From assembly GCA_946479745.1 (NCBI GenBank), contig CAMLGZ010000043.1, forward strand, positions 1 to 9,003: DNA of 9,003 bases, given 5' to 3'. The stretch's first letter is position 1, and each line of letters begins with the position of its first letter. Shown here in pieces: positions 1-6,164 of the stretch. Origin of the DNA: an uncultured Pseudoxanthomonas sp. (GTDB lineage: Bacteria; Pseudomonadota; Gammaproteobacteria; Xanthomonadales; Xanthomonadaceae). The notes under the pieces are model-generated. The model was not told the origin of the DNA and ran no database searches. It saw nothing but the letters and a program-made list of their open reading frames with translations. A program made the position numbers and the translations under genes.

Positions 1-340
1 CGACGACAGCATCCAGGTGAACCCCACCGCGGTGCGCGTGCCGGTGTTCTACGGCCACTCCGAAGCGGTCAACGTGGAAACCAGGACCAAGATCAGCGCT
101 GCCGACGTGCGCAAACTGCTGGAATCGGCGCCGGGCGTGGAAGTGGTGGACGACCCTGTCGCCGGCGGCTACCCGACCCCGGTCACCCATGCCTCCGGTA
201 CCGACGCCGTCTACGTGGGCCGCATCCGCGAAGATTTTTCGCATCCGCGCGCCATCAACCTGTGGGTGGTCTCGGACAACATCCGCAAGGGCGCGGCGCT
301 GAACGCGGTGCAGGTGGCCGAGCTGGTCGCCGCCGAATAA
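1..340 (+). CDS. asd: Aspartate-semialdehyde dehydrogenase, C-terminal part (5' end outside window)
   Basis: Asd reduces beta-aspartyl phosphate to aspartate semialdehyde with NADPH, the branch point to lysine/diaminopimelate, methionine and threonine; it is cytosolic. Only the last 112 codons are here (first whole codon at position 2), about a third of a usual ~340-residue protein. The segment RVPVFYGHSEAV carries the substrate-binding arginine and, seven residues on, the acid/base histidine (the spacing of Arg267 and His274 in the E. coli enzyme). The final stretch with PRAINLWVVSDNIRKGAALNAVQ is the conserved NAD(P)-domain return helix seen at the end of the family. The catalytic cysteine lies upstream, outside the window. 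There is no internal ATG start; the GTG at position 17 is only an internal valine. Placement before fimV matches the order known in pseudomonads and xanthomonads. The stop is TAA at 338-340, five bases before a palindrome. Confidence 0.95.
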   Translation, partial: DDSIQVNPTAVRVPVFYGHSEAVNVETRTKISAADVRKLLESAPGVEVVDDPVAGGYPTPVTHASGTDAVYVGRIREDFSHPRAINLWVVSDNIRKGAALNAVQVAELVAAE

Positions 341-344
341 GCCC

Positions 345-417
345 GCAGGTCGGGGCTACGCCCCCGACATCAGGGAATCCGGAATCCACGCGCGTCGGGG
401 GCGTAGCCCCGACCTGC
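345..417. repeat. REP-like palindrome, 24-bp perfect arms
   Basis: Bases 345-368 and 394-417 are exact reverse complements, separated by a 25-base loop (369-393). Each arm can also fold alone: GTCGGGG (349-355) pairs with CCCCGAC (362-368), and the right arm does the same. An inverted pair of self-complementary units is the layout of REP/SMAG-type intergenic repeats, which are frequent in this bacterial group. The loop holds two tandem copies of GGAATCC (374-387). No T-run follows the right arm, so it is not a classic intrinsic terminator, although the folded RNA could protect the 3' end of the asd transcript. Confidence 0.9.
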
Positions 418-450
418 CGGGTGAAGACACATTGCGGTGGCCGAAAAAGC

Positions 451-487
451 TATATTCCCCGGTGGGAATGAACGGGGAACGTGCTTG
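451..487 (+). promoter_or_regulatory. Possible -10 element and ribosome binding site deciding the fimV start
   Basis: TATATT (451-456) is the only strongly AT-rich hexamer in the asd-fimV gap and resembles a -10 box, but no convincing -35 box lies 16-18 bases upstream, so the promoter is weakly supported. GGGGAA (474-479) lies five bases before TTG at 485 and is a good Shine-Dalgarno sequence. If 451-456 is the -10 box, the earlier in-frame GTG at 437 would lie upstream of the transcript, which favours TTG 485. Confidence 0.35.
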
Positions 488-2227
488 AAACATGGTTTTC
501 TGAAACTTGCTCCACGTTTGCTGCTCGGGATCGCGCTGGTCCTGCTCAGCGGGGCCGCCATGGCCTTGGGGCTGGGCGAAATCCGGGTGAAGTCCCAGCC
601 GGGGCAGCCGCTGGTTGCCGAGATCCCGGTCATTTCCAACGAGCCAGGAGAACTCGAACAGCTGCAGGCCCGGCTCGCCTCTCCGATCACCTTCGAGCGC
701 GTAGGACTGGCGCGCCCCGAGGGTCTGGTAAGCGGCCTGAGCTTTGCCGTGGCGCTCAACGACGAAGGCAAGCCGGTGATCCGGGTCACCAGCACCGAGC
801 CCGTTCAGGTCGCCGCGGTCAATTTCCTGATCGAAGTCGACTGGGGCCAGGGCCGGCTGGTGCGTGAGTACTCCGCGCTGGTGGACACGCCCGACGCCCT
901 TGCCGCCGCAAGCCAGCCGATCATCGATGCGCCGCTGCCGCCGCCGGCCAACACCATCATCCGCGAGCCGGAACCCGTGGCCGCGACCGAACCCGCACCG
1001 GCCGCGACAGTAGAGCCCGTCGCTCCCGCGCCTGCTCCGGCCGAGGCCGCTCCCGCACCCCGCCCGGCCGCCGCACCTTCGCCGACGCTGGCAGGCGGCG
1101 AACTGGAAGTGCAGCGTGGCCAGACTCTGTCGCAAATAGCCCGCGATCTGGGGCAGGGCTACAGCCTGGATCAGACCATGCTGGCGCTGCTGCGCGCCAA
1201 TCCCGAGGCCTTCATCAATGGCAACATCAACCGCCTGAAGCAAGGCGCGGTGTTGCGTGTTCCGCAATCGTCGGAATTGACCCAATTGGGCGAAGCAGAA
1301 GCCGCTGCGCTGGTGCGCGACCAGATGGCCGAATGGCGACAAGCGCGCCGGCCCATTCCACAACCCGTTGAAACCACCGCGTCCGCACCTGCGCCGCCGT
1401 CGCGCGCGACGCCCGCGGCTCCGCGCGTTGCCGACGCGCGCCTGGAAATCGCGCCGCCGGCTGCGGGGGCCGCGACGCGCGCGGGAACACAATCCGGCAT
1501 CGATGCCGAAGGCGAGGGCGACATGCTGGCGAACCAACAACTCACGCTGACCAAGGAAGAGCTGGCGGCGCGCGAATCCGAAGTGCAGGAACTGCGCGCG
1601 CAAGTGGCCGAGCTGGAAAGTCTCAAGCAACAGCAGGCCAAGATGATTGCGATGAAGGACAGCGAGCTGGCGGCTGCGCAGCAACGTTTGGCCACCTCGC
1701 AGGGCGATGCTTCGCAACCCCTGTGGCTGTGGGCGGGGTTGGGCCTGCTGGTCGCCGGACTGGTGGTGGCTTGGCTGATCAGCCGCCGCAAGAAACCGGT
1801 CGTCGCTGTCGCCCGTCCGGGTTATGACAGCGCCGCGATGGCTGCGGCCATGCCCGCTGCCGATCCTGTAGCGCCGACGGCTGCACAACCCAAGGCGGAC
1901 CGCTTCGATGCTTCGCACTACGAAGACGGAGTGCCGGCTGCGCTGCCGGAAACGGAGGAAAACCCCCTGAGTGCCGCCGCACCACCGGCCGCCGCACCGC
2001 AGGCATGGACAACGGCAGCGATCAAACCCACCTGGCACACCGGCGAGGGACTGAACGTGGCGCCCCTGAACGCCGCGCCGGCCGGTCGGGAGCGTCTTGA
2101 GCTGGCGATCGCCTATCTGGACCTGGGCGATCTGGAAACCGCGCGCGACCTGCTCAACGAAGTGGTCGCCGGCGGCGATGCCGCCGCCCGCAATGAAGCG
2201 ACGCAGCTGCTGCGCGAGATCGGCTGA
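485..2227 (+). CDS. fimV: FimV, polar peptidoglycan-binding pilus assembly / hub protein
   Basis: FimV-family proteins sit in the inner membrane at cell poles, bind peptidoglycan, and help assemble the type IV pilus secretin and polar signalling complexes. With the TTG start the protein has 580 residues: signal peptide 1-27 (Lys-rich start, Leu/Ala core, AMA before the cut), the FimV core beginning LGLGEIRVKSQPGQPL (28 to ~132), a Pro/Ala/Glu-rich linker (~145-200), a LysM domain (207-260), a second low-complexity linker, a coiled coil (~350-405), one membrane span (413-432) followed by RRKK, an acidic/Ala-rich cytoplasmic stretch, and the C-terminal FimV domain (536-580, ERLELAIAYLDLGDLETARDLL). 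The order is diagnostic. TTG 485 is preferred over GTG 437 because it gives a clean signal peptide and a well-placed Shine-Dalgarno sequence. It is much shorter than Pseudomonas aeruginosa FimV (about 900 residues). truA follows after 21 bases, so the two are probably co-transcribed. Confidence 0.93.
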   Translation: MKHGFLKLAPRLLLGIALVLLSGAAMALGLGEIRVKSQPGQPLVAEIPVISNEPGELEQLQARLASPITFERVGLARPEGLVSGLSFAVALNDEGKPVIRVTSTEPVQVAAVNFLIEVDWGQGRLVREYSALVDTPDALAAASQPIIDAPLPPPANTIIREPEPVAATEPAPAATVEPVAPAPAPAEAAPAPRPAAAPSPTLAGGELEVQRGQTLSQIARDLGQGYSLDQTMLALLRANPEAFINGNINRLKQGAVLRVPQSSELTQLGEAEAAALVRDQMAEWRQARRPIPQPVETTASAPAPPSRATPAAPRVADARLEIAPPAAGAATRAGTQSGIDAEGEGDMLANQQLTLTKEELAARESEVQELRAQVAELESLKQQQAKMIAMKDSELAAAQQRLATSQGDASQPLWLWAGLGLLVAGLVVAWLISRRKKPVVAVARPGYDSAAMAAAMPAADPVAPTAAQPKADRFDASHYEDGVPAALPETEENPLSAAAPPAAAPQAWTTAAIKPTWHTGEGLNVAPLNAAPAGRERLELAIAYLDLGDLETARDLLNEVVAGGDAAARNEATQLLREIG

Positions 2228-2248
2228 CCGCTCAACAATGGGTCGCTG

Positions 2249-3037
2249 ATGCGTTACGCGTTGGGAGTCGAATACGACGGCGGCGATTTCCGCGGCTGGC
2301 AGCGGCTGAGCCCGCACGGCCAGCGCGGCGAACCGACCGTGCAGGCGGCGCTGGAGGACGCGCTGTCTTCGGTCGCCGCCACGCCGGTCCAGGTGATCTG
2401 CGCCGGGCGCACTGATGCCGGTGTGCATGCGGAGTGCCAGGTCGTGCATTTCGACAGCGATGCGCCGCGCACGCCGCGCAGCTGGAGTCTGGGCACCACC
2501 ACCCGTCTGCCGCCTTCAGTGTGCGTGCGCTGGTGCGTGCCGGTGGCGGACGATTTCAATGCGCGCTTTTCGGCGCGGGCGCGGCGTTACCGGTATCGCA
2601 TCCTCAATCGTGCGGCGCGTCCGGCCCTGGGCAGGCAACAACTGAGCTGGGAACGTCTGCCTTTGGATGCGGACGCGATGCACCGCGCCGCGCAGGCGCT
2701 GCTGGGTGAGAACGACTTCAATGCTTTCCGCACGGTGCACTGCCAGGCGCCGCACGCGGTGCGCGACCTGCAGAAGCTTTTGATCGTGCGCGAGGGCGAA
2801 CAGGTGACGGTGGAGATACAGGCCAATGCATTTCTGCATCATATGGTCCGCAATATCGTCGGATCACTGTTGATGGTGGGGAGGGGCGAGAAACCCGAAG
2901 AGTGGATTGCCGAATTGTTGGCTGGCCGGGATCGCACTGTTGCCGGACCCACTGCGCCGGCCGATGGACTGGTGTTCCTGGGGCCGTTGTATCCGCCAAA
3001 ATGGGATCTGCCCAAGGAAGTCAGCCTCCAGGACTGA
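2249..3037 (+). CDS. truA: tRNA pseudouridine(38-40) synthase
   Basis: TruA isomerises uridines 38, 39 and 40 in the anticodon arm of many tRNAs to pseudouridine. The 262-residue product has the family length. Visible motifs are the N-terminal [10 protein letters not shown], the catalytic loop [11 protein letters not shown] with the essential aspartate at residue 56, [16 protein letters not shown] carrying the conserved arginines and tyrosine, [11 protein letters not shown], and [15 protein letters not shown]. In the stretch that reads LGVNANLP in E. coli this protein reads LGTTTRLP, probably a lineage variant. The ATG at 2249 starts directly with the conserved [11 protein letters not shown] block; the Shine-Dalgarno match is weak (ATGGG, 2238-2242). 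It lies 21 bases after fimV, in the same order as in pseudomonads. A 202-base repeat-filled gap separates it from trpF. Confidence 0.97.
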   Translation: MRYALGVEYDGGDFRGWQRLSPHGQRGEPTVQAALEDALSSVAATPVQVICAGRTDAGVHAECQVVHFDSDAPRTPRSWSLGTTTRLPPSVCVRWCVPVADDFNARFSARARRYRYRILNRAARPALGRQQLSWERLPLDADAMHRAAQALLGENDFNAFRTVHCQAPHAVRDLQKLLIVREGEQVTVEIQANAFLHHMVRNIVGSLLMVGRGEKPEEWIAELLAGRDRTVAGPTAPADGLVFLGPLYPPKWDLPKEVSLQD

Positions 3038-3050
3038 GCACTTGCTGTTC

Positions 3051-3169
3051 TCCCCCTTTGAAAAAGGGGGATTGAGGGGGATTTGCTTTTGCTTTTTGCT
3101 TTTGGCTTTGCTCCTCCTCAAACTGAAGATCAAAAGCAAATCCCCCGTGGCCCCTTTTCCAAAGGGGGC
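3051..3169. repeat. MITE-like intergenic inverted repeat between truA and trpF
   Basis: Bases 3052-3091 recur in inverted orientation at 3131-3168. The inner 16 bases (3076-3091 versus 3131-3146) and the outer 9 bases (CCCCCTTTG at 3052-3060 versus CAAAGGGGG at 3160-3168) are exact complements; the middle differs slightly in length. The 39-base centre (3092-3130) is T/C-rich with irregular TTTGCTT repeats. Each outer end also folds alone: 3051-3059 pairs with 3063-3071 over three bases, and 3150-3158 with 3161-3169. No protein is encoded. This family of CCCCCTTTG...CAAAGGGGG intergenic repeats is, to my knowledge, common in xanthomonad genomes. A T-rich tract sits about 10-30 bases after the first hairpin, so partial transcription termination is possible but not shown. 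Confidence 0.85.
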
Positions 3170-3199
3170 AAAAGCGACGGCCAAAGCGGTTACGCTGTT

Positions 3200-3239
3200 C
3201 CCGATTCCCGATTCCCGATTCCCGATTCCCGATTCCCCC
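3200..3239. repeat. CCCGATT heptamer tandem array (GGGAATC on the - strand)
   Basis: Five exact CCCGATT units (3200-3234) are followed by CCCCC (3235-3239), which touches the trpF ATG at 3240. On the - strand this gives six G-runs of three to five bases with four-base AATC loops, matching the usual G-quadruplex search pattern; the + strand could form an i-motif. GGGNATC heptamer repeats are, as I recall, reported as enriched in Xanthomonas and Nostoc. The array occupies the place where a Shine-Dalgarno sequence would be expected. Confidence 0.97.
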
Positions 3240-3875
3240 ATGACCCATACCCGCATCAAATTCTGCGGAATGACCCGCGCCGAAGACGTGCGCCTGGCGG
3301 TGGAGCTGGGCGTGGACTACATCGGCCTGGTGTTCGCGCCACGCAGCCCGCGCAAGCTGTTGCTTGGGCAGGCCCGAATGCTGCGCGAACTGGTGCCGGA
3401 AGAAATCGCCGTGGTCGCCCTGGTGATGGACAACACGCCTGCGGAAGTCGAAGCGTTGATCGAAAACGTGCGTCCGGATCTGCTGCAGTTCCATGGAAGC
3501 GAAACCGATGCTTTCTGCGCAGGGTTCGGCGTGCCTTTCCTGAAGGCCATCGCCATGGCCAGCGAAGACGAAGACGCGTCTGCGCGTGCCGCTGAATTTT
3601 CTTCGGCCTACGGTTATCTGCTAGACGGCCACGGCAAGGGCGAGCAGGGCGGCAGCGGCCAGCGCTTCGATTGGAAACGGGTGCCGCGGCTCGAGAAACC
3701 GGTCTTTCTGGCGGGTGGCCTGACCAGCGAAAACGTGGCGATCGCCATCCGCACCGCACGGCCCTGGGGCGTGGATGTATCCAGCGGCATCGAATCGGCG
3801 CCGGGAATAAAGAACCCCGAACGCATGCGATTTTTTCTGGACGAGGCCCGGCGCGCCGACACGCCGTCGGATTAA
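3240..3875 (+). CDS. trpF: Phosphoribosylanthranilate isomerase
   Basis: TrpF converts N-(5'-phosphoribosyl)anthranilate to CdRP, the third committed step of tryptophan synthesis, by an Amadori rearrangement. The 211-residue product is a single TIM barrel of normal length. The general-base cysteine is C9 in IKFCGMTR, the general-acid aspartate is D129 in LLDGHGKGEQGGSG, and the C-terminal phosphate-binding loops are FLAGGLTSENV and GVDVSSGIES. Start choice: ATG 3240 begins just before the conserved first strand, but it has no Shine-Dalgarno sequence because C-rich heptamers run up to it. The frame stays open upstream through the repeats, with a GTG at 3147 that would add 31 poorly conserved-looking residues. 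The gene is cut off from truA by 202 bases of repeats, and its stop overlaps that of the convergent regulator by four bases (TTAA). Confidence 0.96.
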   Translation: MTHTRIKFCGMTRAEDVRLAVELGVDYIGLVFAPRSPRKLLLGQARMLRELVPEEIAVVALVMDNTPAEVEALIENVRPDLLQFHGSETDAFCAGFGVPFLKAIAMASEDEDASARAAEFSSAYGYLLDGHGKGEQGGSGQRFDWKRVPRLEKPVFLAGGLTSENVAIAIRTARPWGVDVSSGIESAPGIKNPERMRFFLDEARRADTPSD

Positions 3876-4762
3876 GCGTCCGCCAGCTCGCGCCGCAGCC
3901 ATTCGGCCAGCAGGGCAATGCGTGCGTCGCCTTCATTGCGGCGCGTACAAAGCACCCATCGCCCCGGCGCTTCCACGAAACCCCATGGCGCCGCCAGGCG
4001 TCCAGAGGCCATGTCCTCACTGACCAGCGGTTGCGGCGCGATCGCCACGCCCAGTCCGGCCACGGCCGCTTCCAGCAGATAGTAAAGGTGTTCGAAACCC
4101 GCGCCCAAGGTCAGGTCGGCGGCTTGCAGCGCATTGCCCGACGCCCACGCAGGCCAGGCCTGCGGCCGCGAGCTGGTGTGCAACAAAGCTTCACCCAACA
4201 GCGCCGAAGGTGGTTGGCCTTGCAGCGAATCGAACCCCGCATAGCGCGGACTCACCACCGGTCCGATCCTTTCGACAGCCAGCTCATGCACCTGCCATCC
4301 CTCGTCGAACGGTGGCTCCGCCAGCATCAGTGCAGCATCCAGGTCGCCCAAGCGCGCATCGAAGTCGCCTTCGTGCACCACCAGATGCACTTTCAGCTCC
4401 GGCAGTTCCCGGCTGAGTCGCGGCAGCCGCGGAATGACCCAGCGGGCCAGCACGCTGCCCGGGCATCCCAACACCAGCGCCGAAGACGCGCTGTCGCGAC
4501 GCAGGTCCGACCAGGATTCCGCCAGTTGCTGGAAGGCGGTGCCGGTGGCGTCCCGCAGGCGCACGCCGGCAGGTGTCAGTGCCAGGCCGCGTCCCTCCCG
4601 CCTAAACAGGGCTTTGCCCAGCTCGCCCTCCAGCGCCTTGATCTGCCTGCTGACGGCACCGTGGGTGACGTGCAGCTCGCTCGCCGCGCGGGTCACGCTT
4701 TCCAGGCGGGCGGCCGCCTCGAAAGCGTGCAGGGCATTGAGCGAGGGCAGTTTCCGGGGCAT
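3872..4762 (-). CDS. trpI: TrpI-like LysR-type activator of trpBA
   Basis: This 296-residue protein is a LysR-type regulator. The winged helix-turn-helix is at residues ~8-66, with the recognition region around RAASELHVTHGAVSRQIKAL (25-44), in the form typical of the GcvA/AmpR/TrpI branch. The effector domain runs from ~92 to 290 and includes LGCPGSVLARW, LLHTSSRPQAWPAWA, GFEHLYYLLEAAVAGLGVAIAP and GRLAAPWGFVE, which match Pseudomonas TrpI as I remember it. TrpI of Pseudomonas is divergent from trpBA and activates it in response to indoleglycerol phosphate; the divergent placement here, 102 bases from trpB, fits the same role. The start ATG (CAT at 4760-4762) gives the standard MPRKLPSLNALHAFEAAARL opening but has no clear Shine-Dalgarno sequence, so initiation may be leaderless or weak. 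The target and ligand are inferred. Confidence 0.85.
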   Translation of the reverse strand: MPRKLPSLNALHAFEAAARLESVTRAASELHVTHGAVSRQIKALEGELGKALFRREGRGLALTPAGVRLRDATGTAFQQLAESWSDLRRDSASSALVLGCPGSVLARWVIPRLPRLSRELPELKVHLVVHEGDFDARLGDLDAALMLAEPPFDEGWQVHELAVERIGPVVSPRYAGFDSLQGQPPSALLGEALLHTSSRPQAWPAWASGNALQAADLTLGAGFEHLYYLLEAAVAGLGVAIAPQPLVSEDMASGRLAAPWGFVEAPGRWVLCTRRNEGDARIALLAEWLRRELADA

Positions 4763-4767
4763 GGATA

Positions 4768-4784
4768 GGTGAGTTTTACTGACA
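4768..4784 (+). promoter_or_regulatory. Candidate TrpI strong binding site
   Basis: GGTGAG-TTTTA-CTGACA matches, in 10 of 12 fixed positions, the hyphenated dyad TGTGAG-N5-CTCACA that I recall for the strong TrpI site of Pseudomonas. It begins six bases from the regulator's own start codon, so binding could also restrict that gene. The match rests on memory of the consensus and on context. Confidence 0.45.
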
Positions 4785-4804
4785 ATTCAGTGAGATCTTA
4801 TAGC

Positions 4805-4833
4805 TTTATGGGGGATTTTGTGTGCGTTAAAGT
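4805..4833 (+). promoter_or_regulatory. Candidate trpBA promoter
   Basis: TTTATG (4805-4810) and TAAAGT (4828-4833) are separated by 17 bases. The -10 matches the consensus at four of six positions and the -35 at three of six, as expected for an activator-dependent promoter. The predicted start near 4840 would place the candidate TrpI site around -64, about where the strong site lies in Pseudomonas. A TATAGC box (4799-4804) is an alternative but has only a 14-base spacer from CTGACA (4779-4784). Confidence 0.35.
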
Positions 4834-4864
4834 GCAGTCCCGCACTGATGTCGTTCGATCAGCC

Positions 4865-6082
4865 ATGAGCCAAGCCCCGATCACCGATTACCACGCCTAT
4901 CCCGACGCCAGTGGTCACTTCGGGCGCTACGGCGGCCGCTTCGTCGCCGAAACTCTGATCGGTCCGCTACAGGAGCTGGCCGCCGCCTACGACGCGGCAC
5001 GGGTGGACCCGACCTTCATCGCCGAGTTCGAAAAAGACCTCAAGCATTACGTCGGCCGCCCCAGCCCCATCTACGAAGCCGAGCGTCTGTCGCGCGAAGT
5101 CGGTGGCGCGCGCATTCTGCTCAAGCGCGAGGACCTGAACCACACCGGCGCGCACAAGATCAACAACACCATCGGCCAGGCCCTGCTGGCCAGCCGCATG
5201 GGCAAGACCCGCATCATCGCTGAGACCGGCGCCGGCCAGCACGGCGTGGCCAGCGCCACCGTCGCCGCGCGCCTGGGCCTGGAATGCGTGGTGTACATGG
5301 GCGCCACCGACATCGAGCGCCAGAAGATCAACGTCTACCGCATGAAGCTGCTGGGCGCGACCGTGGTGCCGGTGACTTCCGGTTCGCAGACGCTGAAGGA
5401 TGCGTTGAACGAAGCCATGCGCGACTGGGTGACCAACGTGCGCGACACTTTCTACATCATCGGCACCGTCGCCGGCCCGGACCCGTATCCGCGCATGGTG
5501 CGCGATTTCAACGCCGTGGTCGGACGCGAAGCGCGAGCGCAGATGCTGGCCGACTACGGCCGCCTGCCGGATGCGGTCACCGCCTGCGTGGGCGGCGGCA
5601 GCAACGCCATCGGCTTGTTCCATGCGTTCCTCAATGATGCCGAAGTGAAGATCGTCGGCGCCGAGGCGGCGGGCGACGGTATCGAAACCGGCCGCCATGC
5701 GGCTTCGATTGCGGCGGGCCGTCCAGGCGTGCTGCACGGCAACCGCACTTACGTGATCTGCGACGACGATGGGCAGATCATCGAGACGCATTCGGTCTCC
5801 GCCGGCCTGGATTATCCGGGTGTGGGTCCCGAGCATTCTTTCCTCAGCGATGCCGGACGTGCCCAATACGTGGGCGTGACCGATGAGGAAGCGCTGGCCG
5901 CGTTCCACACGCTGGCGCGCACCGAAGGCATCCTGGCGGCGCTGGAATCCAGCCATGCCGTGGCTCAGGCGATCAAGCTGGCGCGCGAACTGCCCAAGGA
6001 GGCGCTGGTGCTGTGCAATCTTTCAGGGCGTGGCGACAAGGATGTGCATACCATCGCCGCGCGCGAGGGTTTCGAGTTGTAG
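4865..6082 (+). CDS. trpB: Tryptophan synthase beta subunit
   Basis: TrpB is the PLP enzyme that joins indole and L-serine to make tryptophan, in an alpha2-beta2 complex with TrpA. The 405-residue product has the xanthomonad length. The Schiff-base lysine is K98 in [11 protein letters not shown], the catalytic glutamate is E120 in AETGAGQHG, the PLP phosphate loop is GGGSNAIG (243-250), and the pyridine-nitrogen serine is S387 in [13 protein letters not shown] 4865 opens with [26 protein letters not shown], the usual start. The frame is open back to GTG 4769 but those residues do not look conserved and would begin inside the candidate operator. The Shine-Dalgarno sequence is weak. The last codon and TAG stop lie inside the left end of a REP element that separates trpB from trpA by 82 bases. 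Confidence 0.98.
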   Translation: MSQAPITDYHAYPDASGHFGRYGGRFVAETLIGPLQELAAAYDAARVDPTFIAEFEKDLKHYVGRPSPIYEAERLSREVGGARILLKREDLNHTGAHKINNTIGQALLASRMGKTRIIAETGAGQHGVASATVAARLGLECVVYMGATDIERQKINVYRMKLLGATVVPVTSGSQTLKDALNEAMRDWVTNVRDTFYIIGTVAGPDPYPRMVRDFNAVVGREARAQMLADYGRLPDAVTACVGGGSNAIGLFHAFLNDAEVKIVGAEAAGDGIETGRHAASIAAGRPGVLHGNRTYVICDDDGQIIETHSVSAGLDYPGVGPEHSFLSDAGRAQYVGVTDEEALAAFHTLARTEGILAALESSHAVAQAIKLARELPKEALVLCNLSGRGDKDVHTIAAREGFEL

Positions 6083-6152
6083 GAGCGCCCCATGGGCGCG
6101 AGCCTTTCCAGGCGTTCCAGCAAAAGCTCGCGGGCATGGCCCGCTCCTACAA
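6077..6152. repeat. REP pair (BIME-like) between trpB and trpA, GTAG heads outward
   Basis: Two 27-base units (6077-6103 and 6126-6152) face each other around a 22-base spacer and agree at 23 of 27 positions after reverse complement. Each has an outer GTAG head (6079-6082; CTAC at 6147-6150) followed by its own hairpin: GCGCCC-CAT-GGGCGC (6085-6099) and GCGGGC-ATG-GCCCGC (6130-6144). The four differences are two base-pair swaps that keep both small hairpins perfect. GTAG-headed hairpins are the hallmark of REPs moved by RAYT transposases. No T-run follows, so it is not an intrinsic terminator. Confidence 0.93.
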
Positions 6153-6164
6153 AAGATTGAATCC

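Larger units (their letters stand above)
4763..4864. promoter_or_regulatory. Divergent trpI-trpBA control region
   Basis: This 102-base AT-richer gap separates two divergent start codons, nearly the same length as the trpI-trpB gap of Pseudomonas aeruginosa (about 103 bases, from memory). It contains a TrpI-like site at 4768-4784, the dyad ACTGA-N4-TCAGT (4778-4791), the palindrome AGATCT (4793-4798), a candidate promoter at 4805-4833, and a short dyad AGTGC-N6-GCACT (4831-4846) next to the expected trpB transcript start. I see no clear promoter for the leftward regulator gene. LysR regulators of this type usually repress their own gene from the same sites. Confidence 0.7.

Noticed and set aside
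356..2449. Very long - strand open frame opposite fimV
   Set aside because: Arg/Gln/Gly-rich, low-complexity translation without a recognisable domain; it mirrors the GC-rich codon pattern of fimV.
3051..3071. Intrinsic terminator after truA
   Set aside because: A 9-bp hairpin exists but no T-run follows directly (GGGGG intervenes), and the element is part of a repeat with an inverted second copy.
2907..3239. TrpF frame extending back into truA
   Set aside because: The open frame is a by-product of repeat composition; the translation upstream of ATG 3240 is low-complexity and overlaps truA out of frame.
3200..3239. CRISPR-like array
   Set aside because: Units are seven bases with no spacers; a simple tandem repeat.
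4831..4846. trp attenuator in the trpB leader
   Set aside because: Only a 5-bp dyad; no leader peptide with tryptophan codons, no alternative hairpin and no T-run.
4769..4864. Longer TrpB starting at GTG 4769
   Set aside because: The extra 32 residues do not resemble TrpB N-termini and would begin in the candidate operator; ATG 4865 gives the family length of 405.
4967..5956. 329-codon - strand open frame opposite trpB
   Set aside because: Mirror of a highly conserved gene, with no recognisable motif.
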